This document shows positions 7,561 through 13,070 of a stretch of DNA of 13,070 bases, one piece after another. Within the stretch, counting starts at the first letter, position 1, and each line of letters starts with the position of its first letter. Source of the DNA: Methanobrevibacter sp. (GTDB taxonomy: Archaea > Methanobacteriota > Methanobacteria > Methanobacteriales > Methanobacteriaceae). Under the pieces are notes generated by a model. That model made no database searches and was not told the origin of the DNA. It saw only the letters and a list, made by a program, of their open reading frames with translations. Location of the stretch: the NCBI GenBank assembly GCA_016291275.1, contig JAEEWY010000023.1, forward strand, positions 1-13,070. The letters are read 5' to 3'. The translations under genes were made by a program, and so were the position numbers.

Positions 7561-7592
7561 GTTTTTTAATTAATTTTATAATTTTTTATTAA

Positions 7593-8915
7593 TTATGGAG
7601 TTAATCTGTGTCTGTCTCTTGGGAAGAGTACAGTTTCCCTAATGTTTTCAACACCGGTTAATACCATAGCTAATCTGTCAGCACCTACACCCCAACCAGC
7701 ATGAGGAGCCATACCGTATTCGAATGCTTTCAAGTAACTTCCGAATCCATCTGGGTTTAAGTCTCTTTCAACCATTTGTTTCACTAAAAGGTCGTATTGG
7801 TGAACCCTTGTGGAACCTGATGAGATTTCGAGGTTTTTGTACATCAAGTCGAAAGCATGGCTGATTTCTGGAGTGTCTTCGTAAGGCATTGCATAGAATG
7901 GCTTGATAGCTGATGGCCAATCGGTTAAGAAGTAGAAACCTTCTTGAGTGTCTCCTAAAGCTTTTTCAGCTTCTCTGGATAAGTCTTCTCCCCATTCCAT
8001 ATCGATTCCTTTGGAATTGATTATATCTACAGCATCATCATATTTCACTTCTGGGAATGGTCCTTCAGGGATAGCGCTTAAATCGTATTCCAAGATTTCC
8101 AATTCTTTAGCGCAGTTTTCCTTAGTGGATTTGAGTACTGCAGTGATCATTCCATCCAATACTTTCATTACATCCACATCGTCTGCAAAGGAGATTTCAC
8201 AGTCAATGGAAACAGCTTCGTTCAAGTGTCTTAATGTGTCGTGCTCTTCAGCTCTGAAGATTTGTCCGATTTCAAATACCTTGTCAAATCCAGCACCCAT
8301 CATCATCTGTTTGTATAATTGTGGAGATTGGCCGAGGAATGCTTCTTTTTCAAAGTAAGTGATTGGGAAAAGTTCAGTTCCTCCTTCAGTAGCGGATGCT
8401 ACAAGCTTAGGAGTGTTGATTTCAATCATGCCTTGTTCATAGAAGTAGTCACGAACGGTTTTGAACATGTTAGCTTTTATCTTGAAGATAGAGCTTACAT
8501 TTGCTTTTCTTAAATCCAAGAATCTTGAGTTTAATCTTGTATCGATTTCAGCCTTTACCTTTTCGGTAGGGTCCATTGGCAATGGCTGTTTAGCAGGGTT
8601 AAGGATAATTACTTCAGCTGGAATGATTTCAACACCGTTTGGTGCTTTTCCTGCATCTTGTACAGTACCTTTAATAGCCACTACAGATTCTTTTCTGAGT
8701 GCTCTTAAATCATCTAAGATGCTTGCATCTACCTTTTTACTTGGTGCAGTGATTTGCACTAATCCATCTCTGTCTCTGATGATTACAAAGATGATTCCAC
8801 CTAAATCTCTTATTTCATGTACCCAACCCATGATAAGGACTTCTTCCCCACTGATATCTGGGTTTACGTCTTTTGAATAATGAGTTCTTCTTAAGTCGCC
8901 TAATAAATAATCCAC
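7593..8915 (-). CDS. aspS: Aspartyl-tRNA synthetase, archaeal type, probably non-discriminating, 440 aa
   Basis: A class IIb synthetase charging tRNA with aspartate. The N-terminal OB-fold anticodon-binding domain spans about 1-105 (G-W-V-H-E-I-R-D-L-G-G at 30-40). The catalytic domain follows, with T-E-G-G-T-E-L-F at 176-183, motif 2 F-R-A-E-E-H-D-T-L-R-H-L-N-E at 220-233, and motif 3 G-W-G-V-G-A-D-R at 407-414. The C-terminus F-P-R-D-R-H-R-L-T-P is typical of archaeal enzymes. Two specificity positions are His33 and Pro92, where discriminating Thermococcus enzymes have Trp and Lys. His and Pro there are known for non-discriminating archaeal enzymes that also make Asp-tRNA(Asn) for GatCAB. 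The start is GTG 8915, preceded by GAGGCGAT. hisD lies 141 bases upstream on the same strand without a clear terminator, so read-through is possible. Confidence 0.95.
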   Translation of the reverse strand: MDYLLGDLRRTHYSKDVNPDISGEEVLIMGWVHEIRDLGGIIFVIIRDRDGLVQITAPSKKVDASILDDLRALRKESVVAIKGTVQDAGKAPNGVEIIPAEVIILNPAKQPLPMDPTEKVKAEIDTRLNSRFLDLRKANVSSIFKIKANMFKTVRDYFYEQGMIEINTPKLVASATEGGTELFPITYFEKEAFLGQSPQLYKQMMMGAGFDKVFEIGQIFRAEEHDTLRHLNEAVSIDCEISFADDVDVMKVLDGMITAVLKSTKENCAKELEILEYDLSAIPEGPFPEVKYDDAVDIINSKGIDMEWGEDLSREAEKALGDTQEGFYFLTDWPSAIKPFYAMPYEDTPEISHAFDLMYKNLEISSGSTRVHQYDLLVKQMVERDLNPDGFGSYLKAFEYGMAPHAGWGVGADRLAMVLTGVENIRETVLFPRDRHRLTP

Positions 8916-8954
8916 GTTAATCGCCTCGATTATATTTACAATTTAATTTTGTTA

Positions 8955-8990
8955 ATTTTTAATTATAATAAATTTTTAATTATAATAAAC
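8955..8990. repeat. Tandem repeat, 17-base unit, just over two copies
   Basis: AATTTTTAATTATAATAAA occurs at 8955-8973 and again at 8972-8990, so the period is 17. A shorter related piece (TTAATTATAATAA) follows at 9003-9015. It lies in the hisD-aspS spacer, upstream of aspS on the minus strand. Probably slippage in AT-rich DNA; its copies overlap plausible aspS TATA elements. Confidence 0.6.
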
Positions 8991-9056
8991 ATAATAATTG
9001 CTTTAATTATAATAATTATATTATTTCTTTAATTTATTTAAACTTAGTTTTTTTAA

Positions 9057-10334
9057 TTACTTTTTATCCAATCTCACTTTCACTGAATTTGCATGTGCAT
9101 AGAATCCTTCATATTCAGCTATTGGAATCACTGTTTTGGAAAGCTCTTCTATTCCTTCCCTTGTTAGGGTCTGAACAGTAGGTTTCTTAAGGAATGCTTC
9201 AGTTGAAAGACCGGAATACATTTTTGCTCCGCCTCCTGTTGGTAAAACATGGTTTGTACCGGAACCGTAGTCACCAGCAGCAACTGGAGAATACTTGCCT
9301 AAGAAAATGGAACCTGCATTTTTAATCCTGTCAAGAACAGATGCATCATCTTCAGTGCATATGATTAAATGTTCAGGAGCATATGTATTTGTAAAGTCAA
9401 TAGCATCTTCCATATTTTCACATAGGATAATATGTCCGTGCTTTTCTAAAGACTCTTCGATTATTTCACGTCTTTCTGCCTCTTTTGCAAATTCTTCAAT
9501 CAAATCTTTTGAAGCATTAGCTATTTCCTCATCATCAGTTACCAAGAAGCATGATGCTTCAGGGTCATGCTCTGCCTGAGATAAGAAGTCATGAGCGAGA
9601 TACTCTGGAATTGCGGTACTGTCACACAAGATTAATACTTCAGATGGCCCTGCAGGGAATTCGATATCCACATCACCGTAAACAAGTTTTTTTGCTCCGG
9701 TAACGAATACGTTTCCAGGACCTACAATCTTTTCGACCTTTTCAATTGACTCAGTTCCATAAGCCATTGCAGCAATAGCTTGAGATCCGCCGCATTTGTA
9801 GATTTCGTCTGCTCCAGCCAAGTCTGCAGCAACAAGGATTGCATCCATTATCTTGCCGTCAGGTCCTGGAGGTGTGCAACAGATGATTCTTTCCACTCCA
9901 GCTATTTTTGCAGGAATTACTTCCATTAAAATAGATGAAGGGTAAGCAGCTCTTCCTCCTGGAATGTAACAGCCAACACTGTTGATTGGCCTGATGATCT
10001 GTCCAGCAGTGATTCCAGTGTTCACTTCCATAAACCATTCTTCTGGAATCTGAGCCTTATGGAATTTTTCAATGTTTCCAGATGCTCTTTTAAGCGCTTC
10101 AATAAGATTCTTATCCAAATTATCGTAAGCTTCTTTGATTTCATCTTCTGAAACCTGCAAATCATCCAATTCTGCCTTATCAAACTTTGCAGTATATCTT
10201 TTTACAGCTTCGTCCTTGTTTTCCTTAACATCCTTTAAGATGTCTGAAACTATATTCAGGACTTCACTGATATCTGCTTGTGACCTTTTGATTAAATCAT
10301 TTGCAGTTTCCTTATCATATTTTAGAATTTCCAT
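9057..10334 (-). CDS. hisD: Histidinol dehydrogenase, 425 aa
   Basis: HisD performs the last two steps of histidine synthesis, oxidising L-histidinol to histidine with two NAD+ and a bound zinc. Visible signatures are C-Y-I-P-G-G-R-A-A-Y-P-S-S (122-134), G-P-G-N-V-F-V-T (205-212), A-G-P-S-E-V (228-233), S-Q-A-E-H-D-P-E-A (252-260, with zinc ligands Gln253 and His256), Y-A-P-E-H-L (318-323, catalytic Glu321/His322), A-G-D-Y-G-S-G-T-N-H (353-362, zinc ligand Asp355) and A-H-A-N-S-V (413-418, His414). Length matches the family. The frame stays open upstream to 10430, but ATG 10334 is chosen: it starts the normal N-terminus M-E-I-L-K-Y-D, and GTGGTAG lies just before it. The 32-residue extension would be hydrophobic, unlike the family, and would cross the likely promoter. 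No other his genes are in the window. Confidence 0.95.
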   Translation of the reverse strand: MEILKYDKETANDLIKRSQADISEVLNIVSDILKDVKENKDEAVKRYTAKFDKAELDDLQVSEDEIKEAYDNLDKNLIEALKRASGNIEKFHKAQIPEEWFMEVNTGITAGQIIRPINSVGCYIPGGRAAYPSSILMEVIPAKIAGVERIICCTPPGPDGKIMDAILVAADLAGADEIYKCGGSQAIAAMAYGTESIEKVEKIVGPGNVFVTGAKKLVYGDVDIEFPAGPSEVLILCDSTAIPEYLAHDFLSQAEHDPEASCFLVTDDEEIANASKDLIEEFAKEAERREIIEESLEKHGHIILCENMEDAIDFTNTYAPEHLIICTEDDASVLDRIKNAGSIFLGKYSPVAAGDYGSGTNHVLPTGGGAKMYSGLSTEAFLKKPTVQTLTREGIEELSKTVIPIAEYEGFYAHANSVKVRLDKK

Positions 10335-10396
10335 TCTACCACTCTTACTAAATAAAAATAAACTAAATAAAATTATTATAATTTCATTTGTTGTTC

Positions 10397-10432
10397 TTAT
10401 GCATCTTGTCTTATGATATATCCGATGCATAA
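10397..10432. promoter_or_regulatory. 9-bp perfect inverted repeat over the hisD promoter, possible operator
   Basis: TTATGCATC at 10397-10405 and its exact reverse complement GATGCATAA at 10424-10432 are separated by 18 bases. On the minus strand the right arm abuts the probable hisD TATA box, and the left arm lies around the expected start site near 10408. The arrangement suits a repressor that blocks initiation. The protein that binds it is not known. Confidence 0.5.
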
Positions 10433-10439
10433 TTTATAA
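10432..10439 (-). promoter_or_regulatory. Probable TATA box of hisD
   Basis: On the minus strand this reads TTATAAAT, about 100 bases before ATG 10334. The expected start near 10408 gives a leader of about 74 bases. Motif- and spacing-based; it overlaps the right arm of the inverted repeat. Confidence 0.45.
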
Positions 10440-10815
10440 CATAATTAAATATATTTTTTATATTTTATATACATTATTAATAATAATATAAAATTCTTTT
10501 ATTTTTAGAGCAAATTTCGCTGATTTTTCATGAGATCTCACATTTTTCAATAATTTTAACTGTTTAAAAATTCCATTTGTTTAATTTAGTTAAGTAGTAG
10601 TTTGTCTATTTTTCAGAAATTTTTATTAGAAATAATCTAAATTTTATTAAAAAAACTTGCTTTGAATTCCAATTCAACACAAAGGTTTATATATTTTTGA
10701 TACAAAGAATTAAATATAAAAATTTATATAGTTAAACATAAATTTTAAATACAATCATGTTTAAAATAACATTAACAAAATAAATTTGAGTATGTAATTT
10801 AGGTAGTTCATTATT

Positions 10816-10831
10816 GGGGTTTATATAGGGG
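10816..10831 (+). promoter_or_regulatory. TATA element flanked by two GGGG runs
   Basis: GGGG-TTTATATA-GGGG. With the following ATTTTG it also reads as two GGGG(A)TTT copies 12 bases apart. Runs of G are rare in this AT-rich spacer. It may be a regulated promoter for the UPF0058 gene or for a small RNA. Confidence 0.4.
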
Positions 10832-10857
10832 ATTTTGTTGTTAGTATTTTAAATCCT

Positions 10858-10879
10858 AAAAAGAGTATATAAATCTCTT
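10858..10879 (+). promoter_or_regulatory. Probable main promoter of the UPF0058 gene
   Basis: AAAAAGAG (a good BRE) is followed by TATATAAA at 10866-10873. The TATA box is flanked by the complementary pentamers AAGAG (10861-10865) and CTCTT (10875-10879). The expected start near 10897 gives a leader of about 110 bases. Confidence 0.55.
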
Positions 10880-10942
10880 GGTATTTGTGGTGAATTCATA
10901 TTTTATAGCTTATTTTTATGTTTGTTATGTGTTTAATGATTA

Positions 10943-10962
10943 AGTTAAATAATAATTTAACT
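10943..10962 (+). other. 8-bp inverted repeat in the UPF0058 leader
   Basis: AGTTAAAT (10943-10950), loop AATA, then ATTTAACT (10955-10962). In RNA this would be an AU-rich hairpin with a four-base loop, weak at moderate temperature. It lies between the likely promoter and the ribosome binding site, 47 bases before the ATG. Confidence 0.4.
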
Positions 10963-11009
10963 AAGTCAGATTTTATTTTTACAATTTTAAAATATAGGAA
11001 AGGTATTAT

Positions 11010-11315
11010 ATGTATAAGGATGAAATGATTCAATTACATCAATTTTTAGTATATGTTTTAAAATATTTAGACACTGATAACTCTGCTCATGAGTTCTTTG
11101 ACGATTACCTTGCGTTAAATATAAGTCCTCATCACATTCACAGAACAAAAGCAGAGCACAAACATGCAATATTCGTTCTTTCTAACATTATTTCTGAAGT
11201 GATTTTAAACAAGGAAGAGGGATCTGTTCCTCCAAATGTTTCAAACGCTTTAAGAGATCTTGTAAGAAGATCCAAAAAAGAATTAAAGGCAGCTGAAGCT
11301 GCTCAATCCAAATAA
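11010..11315 (+). CDS. UPF0058 family protein, 101 aa
   Basis: A small, helix-rich archaeal protein of unknown role. The opening M-Y-K-D-E-M-I-Q-L-H-Q-F-L-V-Y-V-L-K-Y-L has the family's conserved L-H at residues 9-10. H-R-T-K-A-E-H-K-H-A-I-F-V-L-S (44-58) is the strongest match to the family, with its closely spaced His residues. The tail (85-101) is rich in Lys, Ala and Glu, and probably one helix. Length is typical. The ATG at 11010 is preceded by AGGAAAGGT (10997-11005). It appears to be a single-gene unit with its own promoter region and a T-rich terminator. No function should be assigned; the His cluster could bind metal, but that is only a suggestion from composition. Confidence 0.85.
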   Translation: MYKDEMIQLHQFLVYVLKYLDTDNSAHEFFDDYLALNISPHHIHRTKAEHKHAIFVLSNIISEVILNKEEGSVPPNVSNALRDLVRRSKKELKAAEAAQSK

Positions 11316-11406
11316 TTCTTTTCTTTTTTTATTTTTTTATTTATTTTTATAGCATTTTTTACTATTTTTCCAGTTTTTTGTTTCTTTTTTTAACAGTTTT
11401 ACCTTG
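11316..11406 (+). terminator. T-run terminator after the UPF0058 gene
   Basis: Closely spaced oligo-T tracts begin five bases after the stop (TTTT, TTTTTTT, TTTTTTT and later TTTTTT) with no clear stem. Confidence 0.6.
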
Positions 11407-11672
11407 CATTTTTTATTATTTTCTTAGTTTTTACAGATTCTACACTATCTATCTTTTCTAAAATCATTTCTTTAAATTATTTTTCTATGAGTCGAAAAGA
11501 TTTAAATATTTTATTACTAATATATATTTATAGTATAAAATATTAATACGAAAATATTAAATAAGAAAAATGTCAATAAGGATATTTTTAGTATTTTTGT
11601 ATTTAGATTGAAAAGCAAGAATTAAAACGAGAATTAAATCATTCATTAAAATAATTATAATTAAATAAACTT
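11407..11672 (+). other. AT-rich spacer with promoter and leader of the NYN ribonuclease gene
   Basis: No gene is supported. GAAAAGA followed by TTTAAATA at 11501-11508 is a plausible BRE/TATA pair, giving a start near 11530 and a long leader of about 155 bases. Within the leader AAAATATTAA occurs twice (11537-11546, 11551-11560). Confidence 0.4.
11501..11508 (+). promoter_or_regulatory. Probable TATA box of the NYN ribonuclease gene
   Basis: TTTAAATA is preceded by the purine-rich GAAAAGA, as expected for an archaeal BRE. It lies about 185 bases upstream of the chosen start, so a closer AT-rich element could be used instead. Confidence 0.4.
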
Positions 11673-11687
11673 TTGAAGGGTGATATC

Positions 11688-12728
11688 TTGAAAGTTATTA
11701 TTGATGCTGCAAATGTTGCACATTTTCATAAAGAGGAAGGCGCAAAGGCTAAATTAAAGAACATTACCTTGGCTGTTAAGGCATTGGAAGAAGAAGGTCA
11801 TGACTTTTTAATCATAGCGGACGCTTCCTTACGTCATAATATAGATGATAAAGAGACTTTTGTCAGATTGGTTAATGATGGAATCATTGATGAGGTTCCT
11901 GTAGGAACCATTGCAGACCATTACATTCTTGACTTGGCTTATGAAGAGGATGCAAAGGTATTGTCCAATGACAAGTTCAGGGATTTCATGTCTGAATTCC
12001 CAGACATCAACAGCATAAGGATTCCATTTTCAATTCAGGACAATGAATTGGTTATGGGAAAGGCCAAAAAGCCTAAGAAGGTCAAGAATCTCTTGCAGAA
12101 CATCTGTGATGAAACATTGAATGAGCTTGAAAGAAAACGTTGGGTTGTCTACAAAGGAAAGGAAACAACCAAATTCACTCCATTGAATGTTGCAAAGCAA
12201 GCCATTCTCTTGCTTGATGAGTCTGAACAGGATAACGTTTCCTCAAAAATAGAAGGAATATTCTCCAAATTGCCAATGTTTGACAAGGTTATGGAAATGG
12301 TGGATGATGTTGAAACATCAGTTCCATATGTGATCTTTGTTCTTGTTCATCCAAAAGACTATAAGGCTGCTGTAAAGGATGCAGGTAACATTTCAGTAAC
12401 TGTAGCGGATAGATTGAGATTGGTTCACAAGCCACTCATTGCAGTTAGAAATGACTTGTTCATCAAGCCAGGCTACTTTGGATTGAACATCGTCTTGACT
12501 GATGAGGTGGAAGACAATCCTCCATACAACATTGAAATTCAAACAAACACCTATGATGAAGTCTTCATTAAGAAGAATTCAAGAAACATTGCAAGTACAA
12601 TTGCAGGCAGATTAGGTTCCTGGAAGTTCCCATTCGTTTCAGTCAAGCCTAACATGATTCTTGAAAAGCCAGGTGAGTTTGAAATCTATCTGGAAAAGAA
12701 TTCCAAGAAAAAGAAAGATAAGGATTAA
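11688..12728 (+). CDS. NYN-domain (Zc3h12a-like) ribonuclease with duplicated C-terminal module, 346 aa
   Basis: The first 120 or so residues form a PIN-like NYN nuclease domain: V-I-I-D-A-A-N-V-A-H (3-12) with Asp6 and Asn9, I-I-A-D (42-45), T-I-A-D-H-Y-I-L (74-81) with Asp77, and V-L-S-N-D-K-F-R-D (91-99) with Asp95. These acidic residues bind Mg2+ in the family, which cuts single-stranded RNA. A basic linker (about 124-134) and a helical region follow. Residues about 213-270 and 279-335 resemble each other: P-Y-x-I, then N-I-x-x-T-(V/I)-A-x-R-L, then K-P-G-x-F. That suggests an internal duplication, perhaps for RNA or partner binding. The tail is K-K-K-K-D-K-D. The start is TTG 11688, with GGGTGAT at 11678-11684; an in-frame TTG at 11673 would precede that site. 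The RNA target is unknown. Confidence 0.82.
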   Translation: MKVIIDAANVAHFHKEEGAKAKLKNITLAVKALEEEGHDFLIIADASLRHNIDDKETFVRLVNDGIIDEVPVGTIADHYILDLAYEEDAKVLSNDKFRDFMSEFPDINSIRIPFSIQDNELVMGKAKKPKKVKNLLQNICDETLNELERKRWVVYKGKETTKFTPLNVAKQAILLLDESEQDNVSSKIEGIFSKLPMFDKVMEMVDDVETSVPYVIFVLVHPKDYKAAVKDAGNISVTVADRLRLVHKPLIAVRNDLFIKPGYFGLNIVLTDEVEDNPPYNIEIQTNTYDEVFIKKNSRNIASTIAGRLGSWKFPFVSVKPNMILEKPGEFEIYLEKNSKKKKDKD

Positions 12729-12843
12729 TCACCTAATCTTTCAATTTATATTTTTTAAAATCCTATCTAATGGATTCATTACAATTCGATTTATGATATT
12801 TAACGATTCATGCTTAACAATTTATTGATATTTAAAAAACTAA

Positions 12844-12851
12844 AAGGAGGT
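12844..12851 (+). promoter_or_regulatory. Strong ribosome binding site of the last, partial gene
   Basis: AAGGAGGT, five bases before ATG 12857. It is the best match to the 16S rRNA tail in the window and fixes the start of the partial gene. Confidence 0.85.
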
Positions 12852-12856
12852 AAAAT

Positions 12857-13070
12857 ATGGCTGAACATAGTATTATAAGAAAGCTTATTTCATTAGTTAC
12901 AAAACATGAAATCATAAGCATAGGTACTAAATACTTCCCTACAACTCCATTGGAAACTGAATATGTGGACATGTTCAATTACACTCAAACCATGCTAATG
13001 GAGATTGACAAGGCACATATCACAACAGAAAGTATTTTTACCAACTTGGTTAGACAGGTTGGCCGTGAAA
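12857..13070 (+). CDS. Unrecognised protein, N-terminal 71 residues only
   Basis: The frame is open from ATG 12857 to the window end. The sequence starts M-A-E-H-S-I-I-R-K-L-I-S-L-V-T-K-H-E and continues with T-P-L-E-T-E-Y-V-D-M-F-N-Y-T-Q-T-M-L-M-E-I-D-K-A-style helical segments. It has no signal peptide, membrane helix or motif that I recognise. Codon use matches the neighbours and the ribosome binding site is very strong, so it is a real gene and perhaps well expressed. It starts 128 bases after the NYN ribonuclease gene on the same strand; the spacer holds no clear terminator, so joint transcription is possible. I assign no function. Confidence 0.75.
   Translation, partial: MAEHSIIRKLISLVTKHEIISIGTKYFPTTPLETEYVDMFNYTQTMLMEIDKAHITTESIFTNLVRQVGRE

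Larger units (their letters stand above)
10441..10996. other. Long AT-rich spacer between hisD and the UPF0058 gene
   Basis: No protein gene is supported here. The stretch holds several plus-strand TATA-like elements (10686-10694, 10723-10730, 10820-10827, 10866-10873), a 10-base palindrome TGAGATCTCA at 10531-10540, and a hairpin-like repeat at 10943-10962. A 36-codon reading frame from ATG 10918 to 11028 overlaps the start of the next gene but lacks a ribosome binding site. A small non-coding RNA could lie between 10712 and 10820, but nothing in the sequence proves it. Confidence 0.4.

Noticed and set aside
7948..8880. Plus-strand open frames of up to about 139 codons within aspS
   Set aside because: They are antisense shadows of a well-supported gene, with Ser/Phe-rich translations, no ribosome binding sites and no recognisable motif.
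10335..10430. HisD with a 32-residue N-terminal extension from ATG 10430
   Set aside because: The extra stretch is hydrophobic and Ile-rich, is not part of the family, and coincides with the likely promoter and inverted repeat. ATG 10334 gives the normal length.
10441..11009. tRNA, box C/D RNA or riboswitch in the long spacer
   Set aside because: I found no tRNA arms, no paired C and D boxes, and no GC-containing stems of useful length. Only weak AU-rich hairpins and promoter-like elements are present.
11487..11546. Nineteen-codon frame starting at ATG 11487 upstream of the NYN gene
   Set aside because: No ribosome binding site, overlaps the probable promoter, and low-complexity composition; most likely chance.
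1..13070. CRISPR array, insertion sequence, integrase or attachment site
   Set aside because: No regularly spaced repeats with unique spacers, no transposase or integrase motifs, and no terminal repeat pairs were seen.

Overview
The window looks like chromosomal DNA of a methanogenic archaeon of the Methanobacteriaceae, most like Methanobrevibacter. The evidence is: strongly AT-rich spacers with archaeal BRE/TATA promoters and T-run terminators; archaeal GGTGAT or GGAGGT ribosome binding sites; an archaeal pantoate kinase; an archaeal-type aspartyl-tRNA synthetase with non-discriminating residues; a UPF0058 protein; and a large secreted adhesin-like protein of serial Ig-like domains. The genus is inferred from gene families, not from a search. 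I see no tRNA, rRNA, CRISPR array, insertion sequence or phage gene.

Layout. Bases 1-166 hold the 5' end of a PHP-domain phosphoesterase on the minus strand. It diverges from a plus-strand pair: pantoate kinase (354-1348), carrying an apparent one-base deletion near 451-453, and a small SAM-dependent methyltransferase-like protein (1366-1896). Two plus-strand cell-surface genes follow, each with its own promoter: a 918-residue secreted adhesin-like protein (2216-4972) and a membrane-anchored DUF4012-like protein (5181-5897). A T/A-rich convergent terminator zone separates them from three minus-strand genes: hisD (9057-10334), aspS (7593-8915) and a BaiN/HI0933-type flavoprotein (6120-7442). 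A long spacer (10335-11009) with several promoter-like elements leads to a small UPF0058 gene (11010-11315). After it come a NYN-domain (Zc3h12a-like) ribonuclease gene (11688-12728) and the start of an unrecognised gene (12857 onward).

How the genes fit together. Most of the window is core housekeeping: CoA synthesis (pantoate kinase), histidine synthesis (HisD), and aminoacylation that probably also makes Asp-tRNA(Asn) for the amidotransferase route. The adhesin and the DUF4012 protein are the accessory, envelope-facing part. I did not find a clear self-contained new system. The observations most worth checking are the pantoate kinase frameshift, a duplicated C-terminal module in the NYN ribonuclease, a 27-bp perfect palindrome just upstream of the flavoprotein TATA box, a 9-bp inverted repeat across the hisD promoter, and G-run-flanked, stacked promoter elements upstream of UPF0058.
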